DNA of 64,000 nucleotides, from positions 1 through 64,000 of the forward strand of contig CBDATJ010000011.1 of assembly GCA_965199895.1 (NCBI GenBank), written 5' to 3'. The DNA is from Bin55 sp965199895 (lineage in GTDB: Bacteria; Pseudomonadota; Gammaproteobacteria; Pseudomonadales; Azotimanducaceae). Shown here one piece after another: positions 35,143-44,739 of the stretch; within the stretch, counting starts at the first letter, position 1, and each line of letters starts with the position of its first letter. Under the pieces are notes generated by a model. It had not been told where the DNA came from, made no database searches, and was given only the letters and a program-made list of their open reading frames with translations. The position numbers and the translations under genes are program-made.

Positions 35143-37314
35143 TCAAGACATCTCCTTTGCTGGTTGACTGGGTACTGGAGCAGCCAGAGGTAAATCGATT
35201 GCGACGACAACTCCAGAACCATCTTCTAGATTGCGTGCTTGTGCGGTACCACTGTGAAATTCTGCTATCGCTCTGACGACATACAGACCTAATCCGAAGT
35301 GCATTCTGCTTTTGGTTGCTCGGTGGCTCACTAGAGAATCAAAAATCGAAGTAGGGTCACTCCTAAGTGTGGGTCCTCGGTTCGCGACAGCAATTCTTAG
35401 ATGAGTTTTCCCTTTGACCAGTTGAATGCTGATTGGACTATCGTGTCTGTGAAAATCTATGGCATTATCAATGACTTTATCGAGCATTTGCTCAATGTGA
35501 ATGTCTGAAACGTAAGCAATGGTTGGTTGCTCGTCATGGAGAAATGCAATCTTGACTTGAGGCCTAGAGCTATGTAGATTTGAGACATAGTTGCTGAGTA
35601 GCTCCAACAAATCTACCCTTTCAAATGTTTCATTTCTGAGTGAGTCCTCTAGACTCGCAGCGTCACTTAAGTTCTGAACAATCCGTCCAATTCTGAAAAC
35701 TCCCTTACGAGCGCTTTCAATGTATCGGTTTTGTTCGTTGGGATCGTTAGTGTTGCGGAGATTTTCAAGCGATGTGCTCAATGTATTCAGTGGATTGTTG
35801 ATTTCGTGTCTTAGTGTTCTCGGCATTCGTTGCAAGAACATTTGATGTTGATTCAATCTCCCCAACATACCATCCACGGCGCGGGCTAAATCACCAATCT
35901 CATCACCTGCCCCTGTTTCGACAGTTAATGAACTGACTTTAAGTCGTCCGTATTCATCGATGGCTCGACTCGTCGCACCTCTCAATCTCTGGATGCGAAA
36001 CGCCAATCGTATCGAATAACCAAATAGAACGATGACAACTACTAGTAGAGCAAGTAACGACAATAGCAGCATCTGCTGTAGAGCTCTTTGTTGAAATGCA
36101 AGAATGTCTTCAACGTTTTGTTCGACGACCGCTACACCCAATATGGTGTCTTGTAGAACACCCGATGTGTTTAATCTAGTCCGAATCGGATATGCTGCAA
36201 TGATCACCGGTGCATTCGATGGCGAAAGATTTTGTTGGGCTGTGGGATTCCCTCGTTGGGCAGAATCAATCACACTCTCTGTGATCGTATAAGCATCTTC
36301 AGGTCTGAGGTTACGAAATGCTTCCCCAATGTAGAAATTTCTCCACGAACCTACGCCACGTCCTGATGAATTGGGTTGATTGTTTGGAGAATCACCCTCT
36401 GGGGTTTCTACTACCTCAACTCCAGTTGTTCCACGTAACCGACCCGCATCGTCGTAAATTTCTATTCTGCCATCGACATCAACCGCAGTCTCAATCAGCT
36501 CAATAATCTGTGCGGAACGTACCACGACCAGTTCAAGACTTCCTTCCGGTTCGGAAGTTGTCGAGATACGAGATTCGATTGCTCTAGTCTCTGTGTCATC
36601 CACGTCGACAAATTCAATTTCAAAGTCTTTGTACGGTGGTCCGTGTAGTCTGTTGAGAGGGAGTTGAAACTCAATCGAATATCCATCTCCTTCAGGCTTT
36701 TCTATTAGGAAAGCTCGGACGTATTCGTCGCCAACGAGACTACCACTGACATCACTATTCTGATCCAGAAGATAGACGGTTGCAATGCCTGGATTTGAGA
36801 ATGTGAAAGCTAATTGCTCGGATTGATTTTCAGGTTTTGTGTACCGAATCCTCAGATGATCTGAAGTATTCAGTGTGGTGGTGTCGGTTTCTCGATATAC
36901 AGGTGGGGCATCATTGACTTCGACTAATCCATAAAGCAGATTGATTTGTTCTCCTAGAGCGAGAGAAAACGAACCATCGCCGGATCCAAACAGACGCTTT
37001 GAGATATCAACAGCGGTACTCCAGTCAAACCGATTCCCATCCAACCGGACGTTGCCATCAATTCCGGGAGCATAGAGATGTCGTGTTTCTTCCACCTCAG
37101 ACGGGAGGTCTCCAAACAAATCAGATTGATTGTTGAATACCATAGCTACACTTCCCGCCATGGTGATGAGAGCGTTCTTTTGACTTTGAACGAGTAAACG
37201 CTCCATCTCTACAAGCAGCAGATAGGAAAGTAAAGGAAAGACTAGTACAAATAGTGCTATCAGCACCAACTTAGTACGAAGCTTCGGTCCTCGAATCCGA
37301 GAACGCACACTCAT
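35143..37314 (-). CDS. Sensor histidine kinase, proteobacterial dedicated sortase-system type
   Basis: A 723-residue membrane sensor kinase. One transmembrane helix lies at residues 15-35 and a second near 415-437; about 375 periplasmic residues lie between them, including a CBM9-like beta domain (SLALGEQINLLYGLVEVND onward, in parts). A HAMP region follows, then HisKA with the phosphoacceptor His in TLRHEINNPLN (about residue 500), an N-box (DKVIDNAIDF) and a G-box (GLGLYVVRAIAEFHSG). The layout and wording match the kinase of the marine proteobacterial sortase system as I know it (TIGR03785-like). No sortase or LPxTG protein lies in this window. It is 6 bases downstream of its regulator. 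Confidence 0.82.
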   Translation of the reverse strand: MSVRSRIRGPKLRTKLVLIALFVLVFPLLSYLLLVEMERLLVQSQKNALITMAGSVAMVFNNQSDLFGDLPSEVEETRHLYAPGIDGNVRLDGNRFDWSTAVDISKRLFGSGDGSFSLALGEQINLLYGLVEVNDAPPVYRETDTTTLNTSDHLRIRYTKPENQSEQLAFTFSNPGIATVYLLDQNSDVSGSLVGDEYVRAFLIEKPEGDGYSIEFQLPLNRLHGPPYKDFEIEFVDVDDTETRAIESRISTTSEPEGSLELVVVRSAQIIELIETAVDVDGRIEIYDDAGRLRGTTGVEVVETPEGDSPNNQPNSSGRGVGSWRNFYIGEAFRNLRPEDAYTITESVIDSAQRGNPTAQQNLSPSNAPVIIAAYPIRTRLNTSGVLQDTILGVAVVEQNVEDILAFQQRALQQMLLLSLLALLVVVIVLFGYSIRLAFRIQRLRGATSRAIDEYGRLKVSSLTVETGAGDEIGDLARAVDGMLGRLNQHQMFLQRMPRTLRHEINNPLNTLSTSLENLRNTNDPNEQNRYIESARKGVFRIGRIVQNLSDAASLEDSLRNETFERVDLLELLSNYVSNLHSSRPQVKIAFLHDEQPTIAYVSDIHIEQMLDKVIDNAIDFHRHDSPISIQLVKGKTHLRIAVANRGPTLRSDPTSIFDSLVSHRATKSRMHFGLGLYVVRAIAEFHSGTAQARNLEDGSGVVVAIDLPLAAPVPSQPAKEMS

Positions 37315-37320
37315 GATGAA

Positions 37321-38019
37321 TTACACGATCCAGCGATAACCGAAACCGTACTCACTCTTGATTGCATCGAATTCGATGTCTACACTCTCAAATTTCTTGC
37401 GAACATTACGTACGTGGGTATTAATTGTGTTATTAGATACAAACGTGTGATTGGTTGTTTCCATGAGTCGTTCGTAGCTTACCGCATGTCCTGGCTGGCT
37501 CACAATTTTCGCTAGCATCTTGAATTCCGTTTGAGACAAATCAATTCGGTGACCTTTCCAGGAGACTAACAACGCATCCTTGTCTAGTCGGAGTTTTCCT
37601 ATGGTCACAGTTTGCGACTTCGATGTCTCATTGGTACTTGAACGAGCTTGATCGATACGCAGTAATGAAGCAATACGTTCTGCCAAGTAGTCAAGGGAAA
37701 TCGGTTTGGGTAGATAATCCCAAGCACCGAGCCGAAGTCCAGAAATCTTGTCAATTTCATCGATTCGTTCGGTCAGAAAGATTACAGGCAAATCGGGTGA
37801 TCGAGAAAGCAACTCTCGACAGAGTTCAAATCCAGCGTCCATTTCATCGCCCAAAATAATGTCCAAAACAGCGAGGTCGGGCATGGAACGGCGAAAGCCG
37901 AGTAGGGCACTGGGTCGATCAGCAAAAGCTACAACTTCATAGCCCTTTTTACGGATTGCGTCTTTGTAATTTGCTCGCTGATCGGGATCGTCTTCAACGA
38001 TGGCGATTTTTTTGCTCAT
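37321..38019 (-). CDS. OmpR-type response regulator, partner of the adjacent kinase
   Basis: A 232-residue regulator. The receiver domain has the acidic pair ED at 9-10, phosphoacceptor D53 in VLDIILGDE, and K in LPKPIS; the effector is a winged helix with TINTHVRNVRKKFE and the C-terminal wing SEYGFGYRW. Its N-terminus (IAIVEDDPDQRANY, ADRPSALLGFRR, FELCREL, ISGLRLGAWDYLPKPISL) resembles the regulator of the proteobacterial dedicated sortase pair (TIGR03787-like). The usual LTAR segment is LTERIDE. It leads a two-gene operon with the kinase; a 230-base gap separates it from the divergent nucleoside transporter. Confidence 0.88.
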   Translation of the reverse strand: MSKKIAIVEDDPDQRANYKDAIRKKGYEVVAFADRPSALLGFRRSMPDLAVLDIILGDEMDAGFELCRELLSRSPDLPVIFLTERIDEIDKISGLRLGAWDYLPKPISLDYLAERIASLLRIDQARSSTNETSKSQTVTIGKLRLDKDALLVSWKGHRIDLSQTEFKMLAKIVSQPGHAVSYERLMETTNHTFVSNNTINTHVRNVRKKFESVDIEFDAIKSEYGFGYRWIV

Positions 38020-38249
38020 TAGTTATGTGTTTGTAGTCTCAAATTTAAGGTGAGAACAGGTGAGTGCTTTTCAGACTCTAGTGATCGTGAGTGGCCAGCA
38101 AGAACACCTGGTGAATCATTACGACGTTTGACATAATTAAACAGTCGGTAGTTTCATGGATTCCTTGAGGTTAGGGTATTTCATTATTTCGATGCAATGT
38201 TTGAATTCAAAGCGCTCATATTAGGAGTCTCAGTCTCTAAGGGGATGGT

Positions 38250-39491
38250 ATGCAGGCAATATTGGGAATATTTGTAGTCTTGGGTATAGCATGGCTCTGT
38301 AGTGAGTCTCGGTCTGAAGTCAAGCTACTTCCTATAGGGATCATTCTTCTCATCCAACTCGCTCTTGCTGCACTTTTGCTTCGAGTTCCTGTGATATCAG
38401 AGTCCTTCGCTGTCTTGAATGGGGTGGTTGGAGTACTCACTTCAGCTACTAGAGAAGGTACGACTTTTGTCTTCGATTATCTCGGGGGTGGTGAACTACC
38501 CTATGAGTTGACAGCTGAATCCCCTCCCTTTATTTTCGCAACGCAACTACTTCCCCAGATCATTGTGTTCTCGGTGTTGGTTGCCCTATTTTGGTATTGG
38601 AGAGTTTTACCCACGATTATCAATGGGATTTCTTGGGTGTTGCAATGCAGTTTAAAGATTGGTGGTGCAGTGGCAGTTGCTGCAGCATCGAGTGTCTTTA
38701 TCGGAATGGTTGAATCCCCCATGGTCATCAGAGGCTATTTGCAGAGAATCACTCGGTCAGAGTTCTTTGTGGTGATAACCTGTGGGATGTCGACGGTAGC
38801 AGGGACCATCATGGTTTTGTACGTCACTGTAATAGGTGATGTAGTAGGTAACGCACTCGGACACTTTTTCACTGCCTCGTTTCTGAATGTACTCGGTGGT
38901 ATCTTGATTGCTAAAGTCATGGTTCCGGGCGATGAAGTGACCGATGAAGGAGAGATTGAAGACCCGTTCAAATTCCAGAGTTTCTTTGATGCACTCACTC
39001 GTGGAGCAACTGACGGAACCAAGGTAGTGATTTCTATCATCGCAATATTGATAGTCATGATTAGTTTAGTTGCACTGGTCAACCAGCTTCTCTCGTTTTG
39101 GGTCATGAATGGTGAACCCATGACGTTAGAACAAATCGCGGCATTTGTTTTTCAGCCGCTCACTTGGTGTATGGGCATTCCTTGGAATGAGTCGGCAACA
39201 GCTGGTGAATTGATGGGAACCAAACTGGTGATCAATGAATTGGTCGCTTACCAAGGACTGGCACAAGTCGGAACAGAAATGGCAGAAAGATCCAATCTCA
39301 TTCTCACTTATGCGATTTGTGGTTTCACCAACCTAGGCTCAGTTGGAATTTTGATTGGTGGTTTAAGTGCACTGGTTCCGGATCGTCACAGTGAACTGAT
39401 CTCGTTAGCTCCGCGAACACTTGTGTCGGGCACACTCGTTGCTCTATTGACCGGATCGGTAGTCGGTTTAGTATCCGTCGTAGGAATGTAG
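38250..39491 (+). CDS. Concentrative nucleoside transporter (CNT/NupC family)
   Basis: A 413-residue multi-helix inner-membrane protein. CNT signatures are visible: GAVAVAAASSVFIGMVESPMVIRGYL (core in fragments SSVFIGMVESPM, the conserved GQTESPL region), RSEFFVVITCGMSTVAGTIMVLY, and the C-terminal AICGFTNLGSVGILIGG. It would take up nucleosides with sodium or protons. ATG 38250 has AAGGGGA as ribosome site. It diverges from the two-component operon and converges on exbD with 37 bases between. Confidence 0.92.
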   Translation: MQAILGIFVVLGIAWLCSESRSEVKLLPIGIILLIQLALAALLLRVPVISESFAVLNGVVGVLTSATREGTTFVFDYLGGGELPYELTAESPPFIFATQLLPQIIVFSVLVALFWYWRVLPTIINGISWVLQCSLKIGGAVAVAAASSVFIGMVESPMVIRGYLQRITRSEFFVVITCGMSTVAGTIMVLYVTVIGDVVGNALGHFFTASFLNVLGGILIAKVMVPGDEVTDEGEIEDPFKFQSFFDALTRGATDGTKVVISIIAILIVMISLVALVNQLLSFWVMNGEPMTLEQIAAFVFQPLTWCMGIPWNESATAGELMGTKLVINELVAYQGLAQVGTEMAERSNLILTYAICGFTNLGSVGILIGGLSALVPDRHSELISLAPRTLVSGTLVALLTGSVVGLVSVVGM

Positions 39492-39528
39492 TGCCTAGGG
39501 TTGTACGACCGAAGGACACACGGGGTTG

Positions 39529-39933
39529 CTACTGGGCGGCCAACTGGATTTTTTCAACGCCAGCGAGTTCGGCCGCATCCCAAATGCGCGAAAAGATTCC
39601 TGAGGAGGAATCGGGATGAGCATTGATGATTACCGGAGCTTCGGGATTTTCTGCTGCTAGCCGTTCAATATTTGCTCGAACCGAAGTGATATCGACATCT
39701 CGATTCTTAATTTGAATTCGATCTCGGTTGGTAACAACGACTAAGATCGCTTTTTTGTCTTGGTCTATAGTTTTGGGCTTTTGTTCGTCTGGAGCATTGA
39801 CCTCCATTGCTATCTCGTTGACGAAGGTTGCAGTCACGATGAAGAAGATCAACATGATGAACACGACATCCAACATAGGAGTCAAGTTAATCTTCTGATC
39901 GTCTTCTAACGCGCCACGAGCTCGGTTTCTCAT
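39529..39933 (-). CDS. exbD: ExbD/TolR-family biopolymer transport protein
   Basis: A 134-residue single-span protein. An N-terminal NLTPMLDVVFIMLIFFIV helix carries the proton-conducting Asp (LDVVF), and a periplasmic domain follows (VINAHPDSSSGIFSRIWDAAELAGVEKIQLA). ExbD works with ExbB and TonB to energise outer-membrane receptors. No ExbB or TonB gene is adjacent, so this is a detached copy, or a partner encoded elsewhere; a Tol-type function cannot be excluded. Confidence 0.88.
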   Translation of the reverse strand: MRNRARGALEDDQKINLTPMLDVVFIMLIFFIVTATFVNEIAMEVNAPDEQKPKTIDQDKKAILVVVTNRDRIQIKNRDVDITSVRANIERLAAENPEAPVIINAHPDSSSGIFSRIWDAAELAGVEKIQLAAQ

Positions 39934-40347
39934 GTATAGTCCTATTGAGTGGATGTTTCAGATTGAACCGATATGATATTGTAAAGCGTGAAAAATTCAA
40001 CTGTTAAACGAGGTTTAGTTCAAAATTTGTATCTATTTTGCCAACCTGATGATTTTCGGATGACCAAAATTTTGTGGGAAGTCTGCCATTGAACCCAAAC
40101 TAAATTTATGTGATTTAATATATTTGTTGGCTTGATTGAAGATGCCCATTACACAAGAGATTTCGATTATTATGGTCAATATTACATCTTATAACCAGAA
40201 CTTATCCACATAGTATTCACTATTTGATTGGATTGACATATCTAAATATTGAGTTAAGTTGAGGACCATTTGCGTCCAAATTGGGCAATATTCCTCAATT
40301 TGATGCGTCATGATGGGAGTTCTCGGGGTGTCCTCAACAATTAATGC
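39934..40347 (-). other. AT-rich 414-base gap between hemF and exbD
   Basis: No gene found. It holds one exact DnaA-box 9-mer TTATCCACA (40202-40210) and a perfect 9-bp inverted repeat GTTGAGGAC (40258-40266)/GTCCTCAAC (40330-40338). The two TTTTCCACA near 40364 and 40376 lie within the end of hemF and are explained by its coding. The region probably holds the exbD promoter; an origin role is not supported. Confidence 0.4.
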
Positions 40348-41292
40348 TCAACTCACTTTACGGTTTTCCACAGACTTTTCCACAAGACCAAGCCAATCAA
40401 CACGTTGAGTCAGGACTTCTAGTAATGTGACTTCGTCTGAGTGGGGTTTTGGTTGGTGGTTGTACCTCCAATGAGCACGGGGAGGCAGGGATGCGAGCAC
40501 TGATTCAATGCGTCGTCCGCTCTGCAATCCGTACTTGGTTCCTCGGTCTATCGTTAGGTTAAACTCTGCATATCGGCCCCGTCGAATGAGCATCCACTCT
40601 TCTTGTTCTGGATTCCAAGGAATGTCGACTCTATTTTGAACAATTTTGGTATAAGCAGAAAGGAAATGCTCACCAACCAAACGGACAAAATCGAAGCAGG
40701 AGTCGAATCCTCCTTCACTCAAATCGTCGAAGAACAATCCTCCAATCCCACGCGCTTCTTTTCGATGTTTTAAGTAAAAGTAGCGATCACACCAGTCTTT
40801 GAATTTCTGGTATTTTTCGTCCGACCGGCATGCAGATCGAGCATGTTGGTGCCACAGAATCGCGTCCTCTCGATACAAGATGTATGGAGTTAAATCAAAA
40901 CCACCACCAAAGTACCAAGTCGGAGTTTCGGTTTGAACCAGAAACAAGCGTAGGTTCATGTGAGTCGTGGCTACGTGGGGATTGCGAGGATGAACAATCA
41001 CCGAAACAGCCACAGCAGAAAAAGGACAGTTGGTAAATTCGGGTCGTGTCGCAGTAGCAGCTGGGGGCAACGATTGACCATGAGCGAGTGTAAATTGCGC
41101 GGCTGCTTTTTCAAATACTTGACCATCTGAAAGAACTCGAGCTCGAGAAAATCCTCCGTGTGGAGGTCTCATTTGCTCATCAGAAAATTTGCCCTTGGTG
41201 TCCAAATTCTCCAGGCGTTCAACGACCTTAGACTGTAATTCCTTAAAGAAATTGACTACGCTATCAAAGGGAATCGAGTCGTTCTGAGTCAC
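40348..41292 (-). CDS. hemF: Coproporphyrinogen III oxidase, oxygen-dependent
   Basis: A 314-residue enzyme of the oxygen-dependent HemF class, converting coproporphyrinogen III to protoporphyrinogen IX. Conserved parts are HPRNPHVATTHMNLR, WYFGGGFDLTPYILY, the aromatic-rich KHRKEARGIGGLFFDD, RRGRYAEFNLTIDRGTKYGLQSGRRIESVLASLPP (in fragments), and a C-terminal WRYNH. It indicates aerobic haem synthesis. It lies 132 bases downstream of tRNA-Gly on the same strand. Confidence 0.96.
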   Translation of the reverse strand: MTQNDSIPFDSVVNFFKELQSKVVERLENLDTKGKFSDEQMRPPHGGFSRARVLSDGQVFEKAAAQFTLAHGQSLPPAATATRPEFTNCPFSAVAVSVIVHPRNPHVATTHMNLRLFLVQTETPTWYFGGGFDLTPYILYREDAILWHQHARSACRSDEKYQKFKDWCDRYFYLKHRKEARGIGGLFFDDLSEGGFDSCFDFVRLVGEHFLSAYTKIVQNRVDIPWNPEQEEWMLIRRGRYAEFNLTIDRGTKYGLQSGRRIESVLASLPPRAHWRYNHQPKPHSDEVTLLEVLTQRVDWLGLVEKSVENRKVS

Positions 41293-41424
41293 GAAGTTAG
41301 GTTATTATGCGATGATAACAACTGGAGAAGACGTTGGTAGATCTATGTTTTGACAAGGTGGGGATGGAAGCGAATAGTGGACAGGTTGTGGTGACTGCGA
41401 CTGGGAACACTTCTGGATTGGGGA

Positions 41425-41499
41425 TGGAGCGGGAAACGGGATTTGAACCCGCGACCCCAACCTTGGCAAGGTTGTGCTCTACCACTGAGCTATTCCCGC
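41425..41499 (-). tRNA. tRNA-Gly (anticodon GCC)
   Basis: Read on the minus strand, GCGGGAATAGCTCAGTGGT begins a clear cloverleaf: a 7-bp acceptor stem (41499-41493 with 41435-41429), D-loop AGTGGTAGA, anticodon stem CAACC/GGTTG around TTGCCAA, and T-arm GGTTCAAATCC. The anticodon GCC reads GGC/GGU. Discriminator U and an encoded CCA (41427-41425) complete the 3' end. The 290 bases beyond it, up to the ABC operon, show no gene. Confidence 0.97.
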
Positions 41500-41789
41500 A
41501 TAGAGGTTATATTATCGACATAGAAGTGTCAGACAGTGTGTTTGCCGAAAAGAAATTTGTAAGATCTCATAATCTTTTGTGCCATATAACTATCATCGCG
41601 TTGTTTCAAACCGGAATTAAAGATTGGACTTTTCCCATTCAAGGACGCAGGATGGGTGCTCGCAATCAACGAAGGAATGTGTCTCAATGTTCGTATAAAT
41701 TAATTGACAGCAACATTCAAAATTCATCCAAAAAGTACCTAAAATTACCAGGTGTATAAGTTGATTACGCACCTTCGATCCTTAGCTCT

Positions 41790-42518
41790 ATGAACAAGCT
41801 TATTACCGTACGCGATCTCTGCCGTACCTTCCACCTCGGAGGGCAGGTCGTCCGCGCTCTCGATCACGTAAACCTTGATGTAAACCAAGGTGACTATCTT
41901 GCAGTTATGGGTACTTCTGGGAGTGGTAAATCCACGCTGATGAACGTGCTTGGTTGTTTGGATACACCTACATCAGGGACCTACGAACTGTTGGAACATC
42001 GGGTGTCCGAAATGGGTGATAACCAATTGTCTGAAATCCGAAACAATTACATTGGATTTGTTTTTCAGAGCTTTCACTTGCTCCCCAGATTGAATGCTTG
42101 GGATAACGTACTTTTACCCCTTCGTTATTCACGCAGTGGAACCAAGAGGTCCGATGGAATCGAAAGAGCGAGACAATTGACTGATACACTGGGGCTTTCT
42201 GATCGACTGAACCACCGACCAAGCGAACTGTCTGGTGGACAGCGACAAAGAGTGGCGATTGCTCGTGCTTTAGTGACCAGTCCAAAACTATTGCTAGCGG
42301 ATGAGCCAACGGGAAACTTGGACACAAAAACTTCCAATGGAATTCTCGATTTATTTGATGAACTCAACAAGATACGTAAGGAAACGATTGTCATCGTTAC
42401 CCATGAGGACGAAGTCGCATCGCGAGCGAAACGGGTGATTTACATGCGCGATGGCAAGGTTGAAGAATCAAGAGTTAATCCTACACTATCAACTGCTAGG
42501 GCTGGAGTAGGAAGGTAA
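41790..42518 (+). CDS. MacB-type ABC transporter ATP-binding protein
   Basis: A 242-residue ATPase of the LolD/MacB class: Walker A MGTSGSGKSTLMN, Q-loop FVFQSFHLLPRL, signature LSGGQRQRVAIARAL, Walker B LLADEPTGNLD, and H-loop VTHEDE. It is the first gene of a five-gene export operon with three adaptor-like proteins and a separate permease (46010-47260); the permease domain that is fused in E. coli MacB is encoded apart here. The tail beyond the ATPase core is short. It should drive export or extrusion through the adaptors. Confidence 0.92.
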   Translation: MNKLITVRDLCRTFHLGGQVVRALDHVNLDVNQGDYLAVMGTSGSGKSTLMNVLGCLDTPTSGTYELLEHRVSEMGDNQLSEIRNNYIGFVFQSFHLLPRLNAWDNVLLPLRYSRSGTKRSDGIERARQLTDTLGLSDRLNHRPSELSGGQRQRVAIARALVTSPKLLLADEPTGNLDTKTSNGILDLFDELNKIRKETIVIVTHEDEVASRAKRVIYMRDGKVEESRVNPTLSTARAGVGR

Positions 42519-42535
42519 GAGGGGGTGTTTAACCT

Positions 42536-43507
42536 ATGATGAAGAAACGACAATTCATTAGTTGGGGCACTATGGTTTGTTTGGCAGTAGGTTTCTATGC
42601 AGGTTCATTATCGGCATCAAAGACCTTGCTCACAGGTGAGATCGAAGACGGTGATGCTCAATCCGTGGAAATGCCACGGCTTCCGGGTTCCTACACAAGA
42701 GCTATTTCATGGATGGCACCCGAAGGAGCTACCGTCAAGCCTGGTGACCTCATTGTCCAACTGGATCCCGGAGACTTAGAGTCTCAACTTGAGCAAGCTG
42801 AAGTCCGCATAGAGACTGAGAAAACCAACACGGAATCTCAAATATCAGGACACGATCTGCGGATATTTGATGCAGAAACTAGCCTTATCCGCTTGGAATC
42901 TTCGCTTGAAGTCGCTCGTTTGGGAGCGACGGTTCCCAGAGAGACCGTTCCACAACTCAACTTTGAACGAAATCAACTATCTTTAGCCAATGCGATCAAT
43001 GCACTTGAAAGAGGGATCAAGTCTCTCGAAGACGCAAAGCAAGCCAAAGCAGAGTACTTACCCCTTTCAGAAAGAACCATGCAAAAAACAGCACGCGATA
43101 TGGAGACTATTAAGTCAGCTTTGGAACAAGTCAATTTCTATGCCGAACAGCCGGGTCTGGTCATTTATGGTGTCAATCAATCTACGGGATTGAAGATTTT
43201 CCCAGGGGAGAGTTATGGTTCGGGTACAACGATATTGATTGTGGCAAGTCGCGAGTTGTTGCAATTTCGATTCTGGGTGCATGAAACAGATATTCGCAAA
43301 GTCCAGATTGATGACGAACTGATGGTTTGCCCTGATGCGTTGGGTAAAGAGAAAATCAAAACTAAAGTAACTTGGATTTCCAATCAAGCCACGACTCGAG
43401 ACGACTGGAGTAATGCTGGATATTTTGAATTGGTCGCAAAGCCGATGGACCCCGTCCCGGAAGGCTACAAACCAGGGATGTCTGTATTAGGAGAACTAAT
43501 CAAATGA
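42536..43507 (+). CDS. Periplasmic adaptor-like (HlyD/MacA-type) protein, first of three
   Basis: A 323-residue protein with an N-terminal hydrophobic helix (residues 7-27, signal anchor). A lipoyl-like half (YTRAISWMAPEGATVKPGDLIVQLDPGD in parts), a helical hairpin region (about 80-190, coiled coil) and beta-barrel segments with VSRELLQFRFWVHETDIRKV follow. This is the membrane-fusion fold. Two adjacent ATG codons, 42536 and 42539, are possible starts after a purine-rich site. It overlaps the next adaptor by 4 bases. Confidence 0.75.
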   Translation: MMKKRQFISWGTMVCLAVGFYAGSLSASKTLLTGEIEDGDAQSVEMPRLPGSYTRAISWMAPEGATVKPGDLIVQLDPGDLESQLEQAEVRIETEKTNTESQISGHDLRIFDAETSLIRLESSLEVARLGATVPRETVPQLNFERNQLSLANAINALERGIKSLEDAKQAKAEYLPLSERTMQKTARDMETIKSALEQVNFYAEQPGLVIYGVNQSTGLKIFPGESYGSGTTILIVASRELLQFRFWVHETDIRKVQIDDELMVCPDALGKEKIKTKVTWISNQATTRDDWSNAGYFELVAKPMDPVPEGYKPGMSVLGELIK

Positions 43508-44739
43508 AAAATAAATCTGAAATTAACTCATCATGGTGGTTCGTTGAGAACTTTTCATGGATATGCGTAGTATTAGCTCTAGCTTTCACCACATCTGTTT
43601 CAGCAGATTGGATTCAGGTTAACAAACAAGACCGGATCATCACGATTAAGGCGACCGGAACTGTGGATTCCAATGACTTTGTGTCGATTGGAGCACCCCC
43701 ATCTACACGATGGCGTAGCAGAATACAAGAGATTGTCGCAGAAGGAAGTGTGGTCCGTCCAGGTCAAACGGTAGTAGTGTTTGAAGGTTCTAGAACTGAT
43801 GATCGTATTCGTGAGCTTCAGGGCGAGATTGCAGTCTCCGAGTCACAGGTTGAATCAGACAAAGAAAAAGAACTTCAAGCTGTGAGGCAAGAGGCTCTGG
43901 ATCTTGCGAACCTCAAAGCAAATACTGAGAAAGCAGTGAGAAAAGCTGAACTTCCTCCTGGTGTCGTGCCAGGTGTCGAGTACCAGACTTTGGTCGAGCA
44001 GCGACGACTGGCAGAAACCCTCTATGAACGAGCCCTCATTCGCAAAACTTTAAGTGACAAAGAAAAGGTAGCTCGTGAACTCTGGCAGCAAAACAACATT
44101 GCCCGTCTCAAGGTCCGACTTGAAGAAGCTCAACGTGCGCTCGCTAGTTTTACTGTTCGAGCACCCCAAGCGGGTGTCGCGGTTGTTGGAACCGGTTGGG
44201 ATGGTCAAAAGTTTGTTGCTGGATCCAATGCGAGTCAGGGGTTCTCAGTCGTCAAAATCGTCAACGATAAAGAGTTACTCATCAAGGCTGATATACCAGA
44301 AAATATGGCAGCTGTGCTGGAGGTGGGACAACGAGCGACGATTACTACAGAAAGCACAGGTACAGCGGAACTCGAAGGTGATGTGTTTACGATTGGTAGT
44401 ACGGTTCGAAGAAAGAGCCAAAATTCACTTGAAAAAGTCATTAGCTTTACCGTAAAGTTGAGAGAAGACTACTCTGATCTGCTAAGAATTGGAGTTTCGG
44501 TTGAAGTCAATGTTGAAATCGATGAAATACCTAGTCAGTTGGCAGTACCCAGGGAAGCTCTGGTCTATCGTAAGGGTGAACCGGGAGTTCTCACTCCAGG
44601 ACTCAGCATAGCGGGGATGGTGTTTGGATCTAATTGGCAGAAAGTAACTTTGGGCCCAGCTACCAGAGATGATTCTTTTGGTGATGCTTTGATCATTGAG
44701 GACGGCATCCAAGAAGGTGACACGGTGAGGAGACTATGA
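43504..44739 (+). CDS. Periplasmic adaptor-like (HlyD/MacA-type) protein, second of three
   Basis: A 411-residue membrane-fusion protein with a signal peptide or anchor near residues 15-35 (WICVVLALAFTTSVSA). A lipoyl domain (VRPGQTVVVFEGSRTDDRI) is followed by a long helical hairpin rich in Glu/Lys (about 95-205), the second lipoyl half (FTVRAPQAGVAVVGTGWDGQKFVAGS), and beta-barrel and membrane-proximal domains with VPREALVY. It starts at ATG 43504 within the stop of the first adaptor and ends overlapping the third. Confidence 0.82.
   Translation: MKNKSEINSSWWFVENFSWICVVLALAFTTSVSADWIQVNKQDRIITIKATGTVDSNDFVSIGAPPSTRWRSRIQEIVAEGSVVRPGQTVVVFEGSRTDDRIRELQGEIAVSESQVESDKEKELQAVRQEALDLANLKANTEKAVRKAELPPGVVPGVEYQTLVEQRRLAETLYERALIRKTLSDKEKVARELWQQNNIARLKVRLEEAQRALASFTVRAPQAGVAVVGTGWDGQKFVAGSNASQGFSVVKIVNDKELLIKADIPENMAAVLEVGQRATITTESTGTAELEGDVFTIGSTVRRKSQNSLEKVISFTVKLREDYSDLLRIGVSVEVNVEIDEIPSQLAVPREALVYRKGEPGVLTPGLSIAGMVFGSNWQKVTLGPATRDDSFGDALIIEDGIQEGDTVRRL

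Noticed and set aside
40202..40384. Possible replication origin: one TTATCCACA and two TTTTCCACA
   Set aside because: Only one exact DnaA box; the other two are within the hemF coding end and give the repeated residues VEKSVEN. No origin-type neighbours (dnaA, dnaN, mnmG) and no AT-rich 13-mer cluster.
41334..41759. 141-codon plus-strand ORF spanning tRNA-Gly
   Set aside because: It reads through the complement of a clear tRNA gene; the translated part matches only the tRNA-derived pattern.
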